Positions 19,292-26,280 of a DNA stretch of 64,000 bases are shown here, one piece after another. Where the stretch lies: positions 3,039,001 through 3,103,000 of the forward strand of contig NZ_CP092109.1 in NCBI RefSeq assembly GCF_025263685.1, written 5' to 3'. How positions within the stretch are numbered: the stretch's first letter is position 1; each line of letters begins with the position of its first letter. The stretch is from Geoalkalibacter halelectricus. Lineage in GTDB: Bacteria > Desulfobacterota > Desulfuromonadia > Desulfuromonadales > Geoalkalibacteraceae. Both the position numbers and the translations under genes were made by a program. Below the pieces are notes generated by a model. That model searched no databases, was not told the origin of the DNA, and was given only the letters and a program-made list of their open reading frames with translations.

Positions 19292-19413
19292 CGAAAATTC
19301 TCCGTGGCTGCGGGATTCGCGCCCGAGGGTCCGGCTTTCGGACGGCCAACGGCAAAAAACGTCTTCAGCCAGCCTAAATCAGGAAAATTTTCAGGTCAAC
19401 GCAGGGCGGGATT

Positions 19414-19644
19414 TCATTGCTCGTCGACGACTTGGTCGATCTCGATGCCCTCTTCGTTCAGAAGGGCGACGGCGGCCTCTTTGAGGTCACGGGGAGCACG
19501 GATGCAGTAGCCGCAGTCCGAGCTGAGGTGGCGAGGGACCGGCACGATGCGATGTTCAATGTGTTGCTCCTTGAACACCTCTTGCGCCCAGAAGACGTGG
19601 TTGTTGGAAAAAAACAATATGACGCAGGTATCCGTATGGCTCAT
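19414..19644 (-). CDS. DUF3343 putative Se/S carrier-like protein
   Basis: This 76-residue protein belongs to DUF3343, small proteins that occur next to YedE/YedF and selenium-linked cysteine desulfurases. It has a DCGYC motif (Cys44 and Cys47) in the sequence SSDCGYCIRAP, and two predicted beta-alpha units. The family is proposed to carry sulfur or selenium on its cysteines. It begins 24 bp after the aminotransferase gene and ends the four-gene selenium operon. Function is from family context, not experiment. Confidence 0.85.
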   Translation of the reverse strand: MSHTDTCVILFFSNNHVFWAQEVFKEQHIEHRIVPVPRHLSSDCGYCIRAPRDLKEAAVALLNEEGIEIDQVVDEQ

Positions 19645-19668
19645 GCTCTTTCCTTGGCGCTCCAGACC

Positions 19669-20862
19669 TCAAAGATTCCCGGCAATGTCGCCGAGGGCGT
19701 CCGTCGCCCGGTCGATTTCGTCCTCGGTTGTGAACAGTCCGAAGGAAAAGCGCATGCTGCCCCGCGGATAGGTGCCGAGGGTCTGGTGCGCCAGGGGGGC
19801 GCAATGCAAGCCCGAGCGGCCACAAATCCGGTAATCCTCGGAGAGGCGCTCTTGCAGCAGGGAATTGTCCAGGCCCCGCAGATTGAAGGCGACCACGCCC
19901 GTGGCGGCATCCTGCGCATGGGTGTAAAAGGTCAGGCCGTCGATGCGTCGCTCGCAGCGCGTCATGAAATATTCGACCAGATGCTTTTTCCTGGCCCTTA
20001 AGGTCTCCAAGCCACCGGGCAAGGTGCGCAGACAGGCGATGCCGGCCTGCCAGCCGGCCAGGCCGGCAAGGTTCAAGGTTCCCGACTCCAGCCGATCGGG
20101 AAGAAATTCGGGCTGGGTCATCTGATCGGAGAGGCTGCCGGTGCCGCCGAATCGCAAAGGCTTGAGCGCCCGGTGGTCGACATTTTCACCGAGCAGCAGC
20201 GCGCCGGTGCCGGTGGGGCCGTAGAGGCTTTTGTGCCCAGCGACGGCAAGCAGATCGATGGAGTCGCGGCGCAGGTCGATGTCAATGATTCCGGCGGACT
20301 GGGCCGCATCGGCCAAAAACAGCACCCCGTTCTGCCGGCAAATTTCGCCCAGGGGTGCCAATGGCTGGACATGTCCGGTGACATTGGAGGCGTGGCACAA
20401 GGCGAGCATGCGGGTATTGGCGCGCAGGGCGCGCCGCAGATCATCCGCATCGATGGTGCCCCGATGATCCCCGCGCAACAGGGTCAGCTCGATCTCGCCC
20501 TGGTCGGCCAGATGCCGCAGCGGGCGAATGACGCTGTTGTGCTCCAGGGGGCCGCAGATGACATGGTCGCCGCGCCGACACAGACCCAGGATGGCCAGAT
20601 TAAGCGCCTCGGTGGTATTGGCGGTAAAAATCACCCGCATGGGGTCCTTGAGGCCGAACAGCCCGGCCAGGGCCCGACGCGTGCGAAACACCAGCTCACC
20701 CGACTGCTGGGACAAATAATGACCAGAGCGGCCCGCATTGGCGCCGACCCGGGTCAGATAATCCTGCACCGCATCAACCACCACCCGCGGCTTGGGGAAG
20801 GTGGTGGCCGCATTGTCGAAATAGATGCCGTCATCGGCTAATGGAATAAACGGTATGTCCAT
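19669..20862 (-). CDS. Class V aminotransferase / cysteine desulfurase family (selenium-linked)
   Basis: This 397-residue PLP enzyme resembles NifS/SufS-like desulfurases. It shows YFDNAATTFPKP at the N-terminus, VAGHKSLYGPTG with the PLP lysine (Lys211) and the active-site loop RSGLHCAPLAH with Cys354. It belongs to the subgroup found beside yedE, yedF and DUF3343, thought to mobilise selenium or sulfur from selenocysteine or cysteine. The ATG at 20862 lies inside the 3' end of yedF (32-bp overlap), with GAGAGG 3 nt upstream. An earlier start at 20922 would overlap yedF even more. Confidence 0.9.
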   Translation of the reverse strand: MDIPFIPLADDGIYFDNAATTFPKPRVVVDAVQDYLTRVGANAGRSGHYLSQQSGELVFRTRRALAGLFGLKDPMRVIFTANTTEALNLAILGLCRRGDHVICGPLEHNSVIRPLRHLADQGEIELTLLRGDHRGTIDADDLRRALRANTRMLALCHASNVTGHVQPLAPLGEICRQNGVLFLADAAQSAGIIDIDLRRDSIDLLAVAGHKSLYGPTGTGALLLGENVDHRALKPLRFGGTGSLSDQMTQPEFLPDRLESGTLNLAGLAGWQAGIACLRTLPGGLETLRARKKHLVEYFMTRCERRIDGLTFYTHAQDAATGVVAFNLRGLDNSLLQERLSEDYRICGRSGLHCAPLAHQTLGTYPRGSMRFSFGLFTTEDEIDRATDALGDIAGNL

Positions 20863-21043
20863 TTTCCTCTCGGACGTCGAATTTGATTTTCTTGCCCTCC
20901 AGGGTGCGCCGGATGTTATCACAGGATGCTCCTCTGTCCATAATTACATCGAAGGAGTCCTCAGGTTCGGCCAGGGCCTGAAGCACCAGAACGACCGGTT
21001 GCGGACAAGACAGCCCACGTGCGTCGACGACTTTTTTTCCCAT
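20831..21043 (-). CDS. yedF: YedF/TusA-like sulfurtransferase (short, TusA domain only)
   Basis: The 70-residue protein is a TusA/SirA-type domain with the diagnostic DARGLSCPQPVV motif (active Cys) and a second cysteine in RGASCDNIRR. Full-length selenium-linked YedF has about 200 residues with an additional C-terminal DsrE-like domain that is missing here. Whether this is a natural short form or a loss is not clear. The ATG at 21043 has AAGGAG at 9-nt spacing and is preferred over the ATG at 21049. The gene lies between yedE and the class V aminotransferase. Confidence 0.85.
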   Translation of the reverse strand: MGKKVVDARGLSCPQPVVLVLQALAEPEDSFDVIMDRGASCDNIRRTLEGKKIKFDVREENGHTVYSISR

Positions 21044-21069
21044 AATCATTCACTCCTTAGACTGTTGAA

Positions 21070-22158
21070 TCAAGCAGGTGTTCGGCGCTTTTCGACCATG
21101 ACCCAACCAATGGTCAAGCAGAAGACCAGCCCTACACCGACCCCCCAGGGGCCGAAGGCGCCGACCCCCGCGGGCGAACTGGCCATGGCGAAGTTGTGGC
21201 TGAAGGCCGCGCCCACCACCATGCCCAGGACAAACACCCCGGCATCGCCGTCGCCTTCGCCGGCAAGGATCAATTGACGACCGGGACAGCCGCCTGCCAG
21301 GCAAAATGCCAACCCGGCCAGGACCATGCCGAGAACATTCCAGACATGCAAATTATGAGCGATGGGCTGACCGCTGAAGCCGGGAGAAAACTGACCCAGC
21401 ACCAGATTGACCGCGAAGGCGGTGAGCACCAGGGCTGCTACCCCGTAGAACAGGTGCAGGTCGCGGCTGATGAAAAGATCGCGCAGGGATCCCATGGTGC
21501 AGAAGCGGCTGCGCTGCGCCAGAGCACCAAAGGCCAGACCAGCGATCAGGCTGATGAACAGCGGCGCGCGGGCGGCGCCCGGGCCCTGGGTGCTGAAGAA
21601 GAGGGGAAGACCCTCGCCGAAGGAAATCTCAAAGGCGACCAGGAACAGCAGCCCCAGCATCAGGCCGGGCATGACGAAACCCGCCGCCTTGGCCGGATAC
21701 ACCTGGGAGCGATGCAGCGTATAGCCGCGCTTGAGAAACAGGGAGCCGATGTAGATGCCGCCCGCCAGACCGATCAGGCCGAGAACGGCGTTCCAGTCGC
21801 CGCCCGCCAGGCGCAGCAGCGCCCGCCAGGGACAACCGAGAAAAACCAGCGCCCCGATCATGGCGAAAACCCCGAGGAAAAAGCGAATCAGGGGAGAAGA
21901 ACCGCCGCGCGCCCGAAACTCGCGCCCCAGCAAAGCCACCACCATGGCCCCAAGAACCACGCCGATGATCTCCGGCCGCAGGTATTGCACCACCGCCGCG
22001 CGGTGCAGACCCAGGGCACCGGCGATGTCCCGCTCGAAACACGCGACGCAAATGCCCATATTTTTGGGGTTGCCGAGATACTGCAACACCGGGGCGAGGA
22101 TCCCGATGACGATGCCGGTGGTGATGATGCCCTTACGCGATGCGAAAAAATTATTCAT
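21070..22158 (-). CDS. yedE: YedE family putative selenium transporter
   Basis: This 362-residue integral membrane protein of the YeeE/YedE (sulphur transport) superfamily has about ten helices. Two half-repeats carry the conserved Gly-Cys-Pro motifs FLGCPWRALLRL (Cys109) and LAGGCPGRQLIL, plus the YedE-specific NMGICVACFERDIAGALGLH near the N-terminus. YedE proteins co-occur with selenium utilisation and are proposed to import a selenium compound. The ATG at 22158 follows AAGGAGAGG; a TTG at 22164 is less likely. It is the first gene of the selenium operon, with a sigma-70-like promoter 85 bp upstream. Confidence 0.92.
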   Translation of the reverse strand: MNNFFASRKGIITTGIVIGILAPVLQYLGNPKNMGICVACFERDIAGALGLHRAAVVQYLRPEIIGVVLGAMVVALLGREFRARGGSSPLIRFFLGVFAMIGALVFLGCPWRALLRLAGGDWNAVLGLIGLAGGIYIGSLFLKRGYTLHRSQVYPAKAAGFVMPGLMLGLLFLVAFEISFGEGLPLFFSTQGPGAARAPLFISLIAGLAFGALAQRSRFCTMGSLRDLFISRDLHLFYGVAALVLTAFAVNLVLGQFSPGFSGQPIAHNLHVWNVLGMVLAGLAFCLAGGCPGRQLILAGEGDGDAGVFVLGMVVGAAFSHNFAMASSPAGVGAFGPWGVGVGLVFCLTIGWVMVEKRRTPA

Positions 22159-22245
22159 GCCCAATCCTCTCCTTCATAACTCCGCGCCGGCGCCTGGCAC
22201 CCACGCAAAATAGAAACGCGAACAAATACCGGTAAAATCTGCGCG

Positions 22246-22275
22246 ATTATATGAAGGCTAAATGTCTAGATCCAA
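22246..22275 (-). promoter_or_regulatory. Candidate sigma-70 promoter of the selenium operon
   Basis: On the minus strand a perfect -10 box TATAAT (22251-22246) lies 18 bp from TTGGAT (22275-22270). Transcription would start about 80 nt before the yedE ATG. Confidence 0.5.
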
Positions 22276-22366
22276 TAGATAATTCGGATTGGGGAGGGAT
22301 CAATTATCGGTATACCCAATACGCCCGCGGGGGCGGGCATCGAGGAGGGATTATTTGCTCCACGGA

Positions 22367-22594
22367 TCATCCGCGGTGGCTGAGCAATACGGCGCCGCGC
22401 CGGGGTTGGCTCGACGCGCGGCGGCCATTGGTGTTGGTGTTAACGGCGGAAGGATCGAAGTTGCTCTCGGCCTTGGCGATGGCACAGAGCAGCTGCGGCG
22501 AGACGCCATAGAGCCGCCCGGCCTCCTCGAAGCAGAAGGCGTGGGCGGTCCAGGGCAGGGACAGAAAGGTGATGAGGATGAAGATTTTTCCCAC
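22367..22594 (-). pseudogene. Truncated lytic transglycosylase (SLT domain) fragment
   Basis: The first 57 residues match exported, small lytic transglycosylases of the IpgF/TrbN type: a signal peptide (FILITFLSLPWTAHA), then FCFEEAGRLYGVSPQLLCAI and AKAESNFDPSAVN with the catalytic glutamate. After NTNTNG the frame drifts into unrelated sequence, and the expected GLMQINS half of the domain is absent. Such genes usually lie in conjugation or secretion loci, so this is probably a relic of a mobile element at the edge of the accessory zone. Confidence 0.7.
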
Positions 22595-22710
22595 AGACGT
22601 CCTCCGTTGGAGTTACGCCTTGAGTATCGGGGAGGGGGGAAGGTGTGGGTTAAGATAGGGGTGTGGTGACCTGTGGTCGAGGAACGGTTTCTCGACGTGG
22701 AGGTATCCGC

Positions 22711-23625
22711 TCAGGGTCCCTCCTCCCATCGCCAAGCGGCGGGATTCCACATCGCAGCATTCGGCCGTTCGTTGCAGACAGGGTCGATAAAGGTTTCGAG
22801 GCGCGCCATGGCCTCCGGCAAAGTCAGGTCCGTGGACAAACGGCTGCGACGCAGAAAGGCCTGCCATTGGGTGGTCTTGTCCGGATTGGCCGTGAATCGG
22901 GGGGAGAAAATCACCCGGCGATCGTCAAGGGGCGTAGCCCGCCGGGCGAAAGTTGTCATGATTGCTTCCCACAAGGTCGCCCAAGAGAAGCGCTCCCGTT
23001 CCGCCAGATGGAGGATATCGTAAATGTCCTTCATCCGGCTGGTAAGCAAGCTCAGGCTCACCAGGGCCTCAAATTTTTCACCGATGGCGGACTCCCGCGA
23101 ATAGACCAGCAGATGCGGCGGCGCCTGATCCTCCAGCAGCACCGGGAAATCGATCGCCACCGGCCCGGCCACCACCACGTCACCTAAGCCGATATCAAGC
23201 TGCAGCACTTTCCTGGCCGTCGTCAGTCGTGCTTCCAGCTGGACCCGTATTCCGGCATAGTCGGCATCTTCGGTGATTCGTTCGACGCGAATCGTCTCCG
23301 GCAGAAACTCCGCCCCATCGGCAAAGCCCAGCCCGGCGACCGCCGCGATCAGATTTCGGACGGCCTCCAGGTCGTTCGGGGTGGAAGCACCGAGAAAATC
23401 GATATCCCGGGTGGGCCGCAGCAGCGACATCTCATACGCGAGGAACAGCAGCGCCCCCTTGAGGATCAGGTGCTGCCGGTAAGGAGATTGCCCCAGTCGA
23501 TAGAGGAAGCGCTCTTGCAAATACTGGAGCAGCACGGCATCGAAATCCCGTCCGCTGTCCCGGGAAATTTTCAGTAAGCGGTCGCGGACGGAAGCGGCGA
23601 TATTTCTGCCCGACTGCTGCGCCAT
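22711..23625 (-). CDS. AbiEii-like nucleotidyltransferase toxin
   Basis: AbiEii is the toxin of type IV abortive-infection systems, a DNA-polymerase-beta-like nucleotidyltransferase. The 304-residue protein carries the N-terminal motif LILKGALLFLAYEM and the metal motif RPTRDIDFLG, then a C-terminal helical region with ESAIGEKFEALVSL and SRMKDIYDILHL, typical of the DUF1814/AbiEii family. The gene begins 1 bp after the antitoxin-like gene ends, the usual antitoxin-toxin order. The GALLF form replaces the more frequent GGT or GS-type motif. It appears complete. Confidence 0.88.
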   Translation of the reverse strand: MAQQSGRNIAASVRDRLLKISRDSGRDFDAVLLQYLQERFLYRLGQSPYRQHLILKGALLFLAYEMSLLRPTRDIDFLGASTPNDLEAVRNLIAAVAGLGFADGAEFLPETIRVERITEDADYAGIRVQLEARLTTARKVLQLDIGLGDVVVAGPVAIDFPVLLEDQAPPHLLVYSRESAIGEKFEALVSLSLLTSRMKDIYDILHLAERERFSWATLWEAIMTTFARRATPLDDRRVIFSPRFTANPDKTTQWQAFLRRSRLSTDLTLPEAMARLETFIDPVCNERPNAAMWNPAAWRWEEGP

Positions 23626-23626
23626 A

Positions 23627-24223
23627 TCAGGCCACCAGTGCTTTCAGGTAGGGGAGCATGACCGTCTTCGCCTGGCAGATAGCGGCGTACTCCAGCAGTC
23701 GCGGAATGTTGGCATCCTTGCGTTTCAGATACTCCTTCAGCCCCTCCAGGGCGAGATCTTCCCCGAGCTTTCGGCGGTAGCGGAACAGGTCGCCGATCGT
23801 CTTTTCCGGACCATAGATCCGAATTTCCCCGGCGGGGGTGGATACTTTTTCGATGCCGGGGAGATAGAACCGCTCGCGGAAGTAGAAGGGCTTGATCGGC
23901 GGGTAGTGCATACGCGGCGGCTTGTCCCCGTGTGGGATGGCGACATAGACCTCGGAGGGGTTGAAGGTGGTCAGGCCGTGGTAATCCAGGGCGGAAATGA
24001 GGCAGATCACTCCATCCGGAATGGCGTGGCAGACATCGACCAGGCCGGCATGCTCGGCGGAGTCGACGAGATCGGCAAGGCGGTACAGGCCCGGCTTGAC
24101 CCGCTCGATGAGACCGGCGGCGACCTGGTCGGAGATCTCGCGGGTCTGGAATCCTGCGGCTCGCAGGTCCTTCATGCGGGCATAACCTCCGGTGGATTTG
24201 AGGTAATCGATAAGTTTATTCAT
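23627..24223 (-). CDS. AbiEi-like antitoxin / transcriptional regulator
   Basis: The 198-residue protein has an N-terminal winged-helix AbiEi_4-type region (MNKLIDYLKSTGGYARMKDL, then RAAGFQTREISDQVAAGLIE) and the longer AbiEi C-terminal domain (CLISALDYHGLTTFNPSEVY, GPEKTIGDLFRYRRKLGED). AbiEi proteins repress their own operon and neutralise AbiEii. The ATG at 24223 with AGAAGG fits the family start; a TTG at 24250 would place the N-terminus within the palindromic operator and is rejected. Confidence 0.88.
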   Translation of the reverse strand: MNKLIDYLKSTGGYARMKDLRAAGFQTREISDQVAAGLIERVKPGLYRLADLVDSAEHAGLVDVCHAIPDGVICLISALDYHGLTTFNPSEVYVAIPHGDKPPRMHYPPIKPFYFRERFYLPGIEKVSTPAGEIRIYGPEKTIGDLFRYRRKLGEDLALEGLKEYLKRKDANIPRLLEYAAICQAKTVMLPYLKALVA

Positions 24224-24240
24224 GCGCCTTCTAGTCGTTT

Positions 24241-24269
24241 TTTCTGCCAATGTAATTTATTGGCAGAAA
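24241..24269. promoter_or_regulatory. Palindromic operator candidate of the AbiE pair
   Basis: TTTCTGCCAAT and ATTGGCAGAAA are perfect 11-bp inverted repeats separated by 7 bp. They lie 18 bp upstream of the antitoxin start. AbiEi antitoxins are known to bind inverted repeats in their own promoter. Confidence 0.65.
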
Positions 24270-24618
24270 TGTGGCAACTGAAAGATTCAGGTTAGTTCAG
24301 GTTCGGACAGCGACTTGTTTCGACTTGCCCGTTCTCTTTCTGAGTCAGATTTATAGACATCAGGATCCCGATGTGGTCGCTGCTTACCCAGTGACTTCCG
24401 GGGCGACCTCTCCCTTAAGGCCGTGAAATAGTCCACCCTCAGTTAGCCGCCAGCCGTGACTCTAGCCGTGACTCTAGCCGTGACTCTAGCCGTGACTCGG
24501 GCCGCGACTCGGGCTGTGACTCAGGCCGCTCTTAAGGAATAGCCTGTGTTTGGCGCATCCAGCGTCATTGTAAACCGCATCCACATTCTGACCCCAGGAG
24601 CTGAAGGGCCGGCAGCCC
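24270..24618. other. Non-coding, degenerate accessory sequence
   Basis: These 349 bp hold no convincing gene. They contain the 12-bp tandem repeat described separately and otherwise unstructured sequence. The region joins the AbiE pair to a run of gene fragments and looks like decayed mobile DNA. Confidence 0.5.
24452..24523. repeat. Six-copy 12-bp tandem repeat
   Basis: Three identical copies of AGCCGTGACTCT (24452-24487) are followed by three diverged copies (AGCCGTGACTCG, GGCCGCGACTCG, GGCTGTGACTCA). Divergence increases rightwards. The array is not in a recognisable gene. Confidence 0.85.
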
Positions 24619-24852
24619 CTATTCCTCAGACTCCCGGAACAAGCGGTCACATTGTGCCACGTTCACCAGCCGCAACTCGGGCTGGCTGGAAGTGGCCGAA
24701 GCCCGGCTTCCTTCCAAGATATTCAGCTTTCCGCTGCACGCCACCTGCACCATCAGGTTATGGGTGCGGGATCGCTGGTTCAAGAACCAGTCGCAGAACG
24801 ATGACGTTCCGTCGTAGATGATATCTGCCTTCTGGAATGAACGCAGGCGACG
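24619..24852 (-). pseudogene. Fragment of a four-helix-bundle suffix protein
   Basis: Translation from 24852 down to the TAG at 24619 gives about 77 residues including SFQKADIIYDGTSSFCDWFL, HNLMVQVACSGKLNILEGS and ASATSSQPELRLVNVA. This is the internal region of the four-helix-bundle / 23S-intervening-sequence-like family, which normally reads KADxIYDxTxxFCxRFL and GKQNIxEGS. Both ends are missing: a TAA lies directly upstream and a stop cuts the C-terminal helices. It has no start codon and is a relic. Confidence 0.65.
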
Positions 24853-24890
24853 TTAGCCGCCGCTGGGGCGGAGTGTTGCAGGACGTTTGA

Positions 24891-25466
24891 TCATAAGTTC
24901 CCCCTCCGCGATGTCCGGCTGAGGCTGGACCCTCGCCGCTTTATGCCCTGAAGTACCCTCCTTTTCTGCCTCGAAAATCGAGCTATAAGCGGAGCTGAAG
25001 GCTTTCTTTTGCGGATAATTGCTGGCAGATCAACTACTTTCCTTGGTCCGACCCCGCAATCTTGTTTGCGTTTGATGCGTTGGCGGAAGGCCTCTTCATA
25101 CTGCTCGACCAGCTTTGCCACGGTGTCGTTGTGGCCGGAGTAGTAGATCAGTACATTGTCTGGCAACGGTGTCTTGCCGATGGTTTTTCGTTCCTTGCCA
25201 TCAATGGTCAGCGTACCGGAGTTCCAACCAATTTCGATTTTCTTTCCGTCAATCTCGAAGCCGATGCGGTAATTGAAATCGCAGGTGGCCAGTGTTTTTC
25301 TGGAGCCGTCCAAATGACGGAAGATCTCGATGAGCGCCTCGAACAGGTTGGACTTGCCGGTGCCGTTTTTGCCGACAAAGACATCGATAAAGCTGCCGCC
25401 GTCGAAGCTCAGGGAAAAGTCCCGAAGGTTCTTGTACTGGCCGATATAGAGCGATGTCAGGCGCAT
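24891..25466 (-). pseudogene. Truncated AAA-family ATPase (RecF/SMC-like N-terminus)
   Basis: The first 130 residues are an ATPase N-terminus: MRLTSLYIGQYKNLRDFSLS, then Walker A VGKNGTGKSNLFEAL and a YYSGHNDTVAKLVEQYEEAF segment typical of AAA proteins encoded beside restriction systems. Past residue 133 the sequence becomes arginine-rich with no domain character, and the signature, Walker B and C-terminal parts are absent, so the gene is truncated or frame-shifted. It starts 12 bp after an HsdS fragment, suggesting it once belonged to a type I restriction locus. Confidence 0.65.
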
Positions 25467-25477
25467 GGCACCCCCCC

Positions 25478-25730
25478 CTACACCTGAGCCATCACAGCGT
25501 TGAGCAGTTCTGTTTGTTTAGCAATGGCAGCGCCGCGCAAATTCTCTAACTCATTGCAACGGCCCATCAACTTGTCGATTTTTGCAACGATGCGGTGTTG
25601 TTCGGGCAATGGGGGGAGTGGAAATAGCTGCTCCGTGAAATAAGGCGTCGGCACACGCTTCTGACCCGCGGAGCCGGTCATGCTTGGCACAGCTTTCGAG
25701 ATATAGTGGCTCTTCGCTGTTTCAAGTGGG
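25478..25730 (-). pseudogene. C-terminal fragment of type I restriction specificity subunit HsdS
   Basis: The last 75 or so residues match the end of HsdS, including FPLPPLPEQHRIVAKIDKLM and the coiled C-terminal helix GAAIAKQTELLNAVMAQV. The target-recognition domains are absent: the frame runs leftward out of transposase-like sequence at about 25730. No HsdM or HsdR gene is present. It is a relic, and is probably inactive. Confidence 0.7.
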
Positions 25731-25816
25731 TTGAGGGAATTTGAGCTTGCCGGCAATGAGGTACGCCATGGCAATCAGGTTGTCGGGATTGCGATAGCCT
25801 CTTGCCTTGGCTTTGG

Positions 25817-25817
<1 letters not shown>
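25722..25817 (-). pseudogene. C-terminal fragment of a transposase (possibly ISL3-type)
   Basis: About 31 residues before the stop at 25722 read KAKARGYRNPDNLIAMAYL and IAGKLKFPQP. The pattern A-K-A-[RK]-G-[YF]-R-N..N-x6-Y-L-x-[AT]-G-K-L is the C-terminal end of many insertion-sequence transposases that I associate with ISL3-like elements. The rest of the gene is lost in the adjacent homopolymer. The exact IS family is uncertain. Confidence 0.5.
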
Positions 25818-25965
<148 letters not shown>

Positions 25966-26280
25966 ACGCCGGTAAGTCAAAAAGAGAAGCTGCTGCCCTT
26001 GACTTTGCGATGTCGACGATGCGCCCTTCATTAGAGAGCAACGCCTGTGCCAAGAGTTAAATGTCTGGAAATACGGTAGGTTAGGGTTGGGTGGCGAGGG
26101 TCTGGGTAAGGGAGTGTATACACTTTGCCTTTACAGGGGGCTGACAGTTCTCCTGCAAAGACGAGTTGTTTCGGTTAGTTGGAGTGTAAAGCAGAGTGTC
26201 GCATGGGGGAGGATGGCTAACGGCGGATGTGGCGGCCCTGTGATGAAAACGGGGATGCTCGTGGAGGGCAGGTTCTCAGA
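25966..26280. other. No gene seen between the C tract and the sigma-54 activator
   Basis: These 315 bp lie right of the homopolymer. A minus-strand frame reads about 30 residues (ALLSNEGRIVDIAKSRAAAS) that may be another gene fragment broken by the tract, but I do not recognise it. The remainder carries no motif, repeat or terminator that I could identify. Confidence 0.4.

Noticed and set aside
18098-19510. Plus-strand open frame of 470 codons
   Set aside because: Antisense to the erythromycin-esterase-like gene; no ribosome site or protein family signal.
22251-22669. Plus-strand open frames opposite the transglycosylase fragment
   Set aside because: The minus strand carries a recognisable signal peptide and SLT motif; the plus frames have no such support.
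24452-24523. CRISPR-like array
   Set aside because: Units are contiguous 12-mers with no spacers and no cas genes are present.
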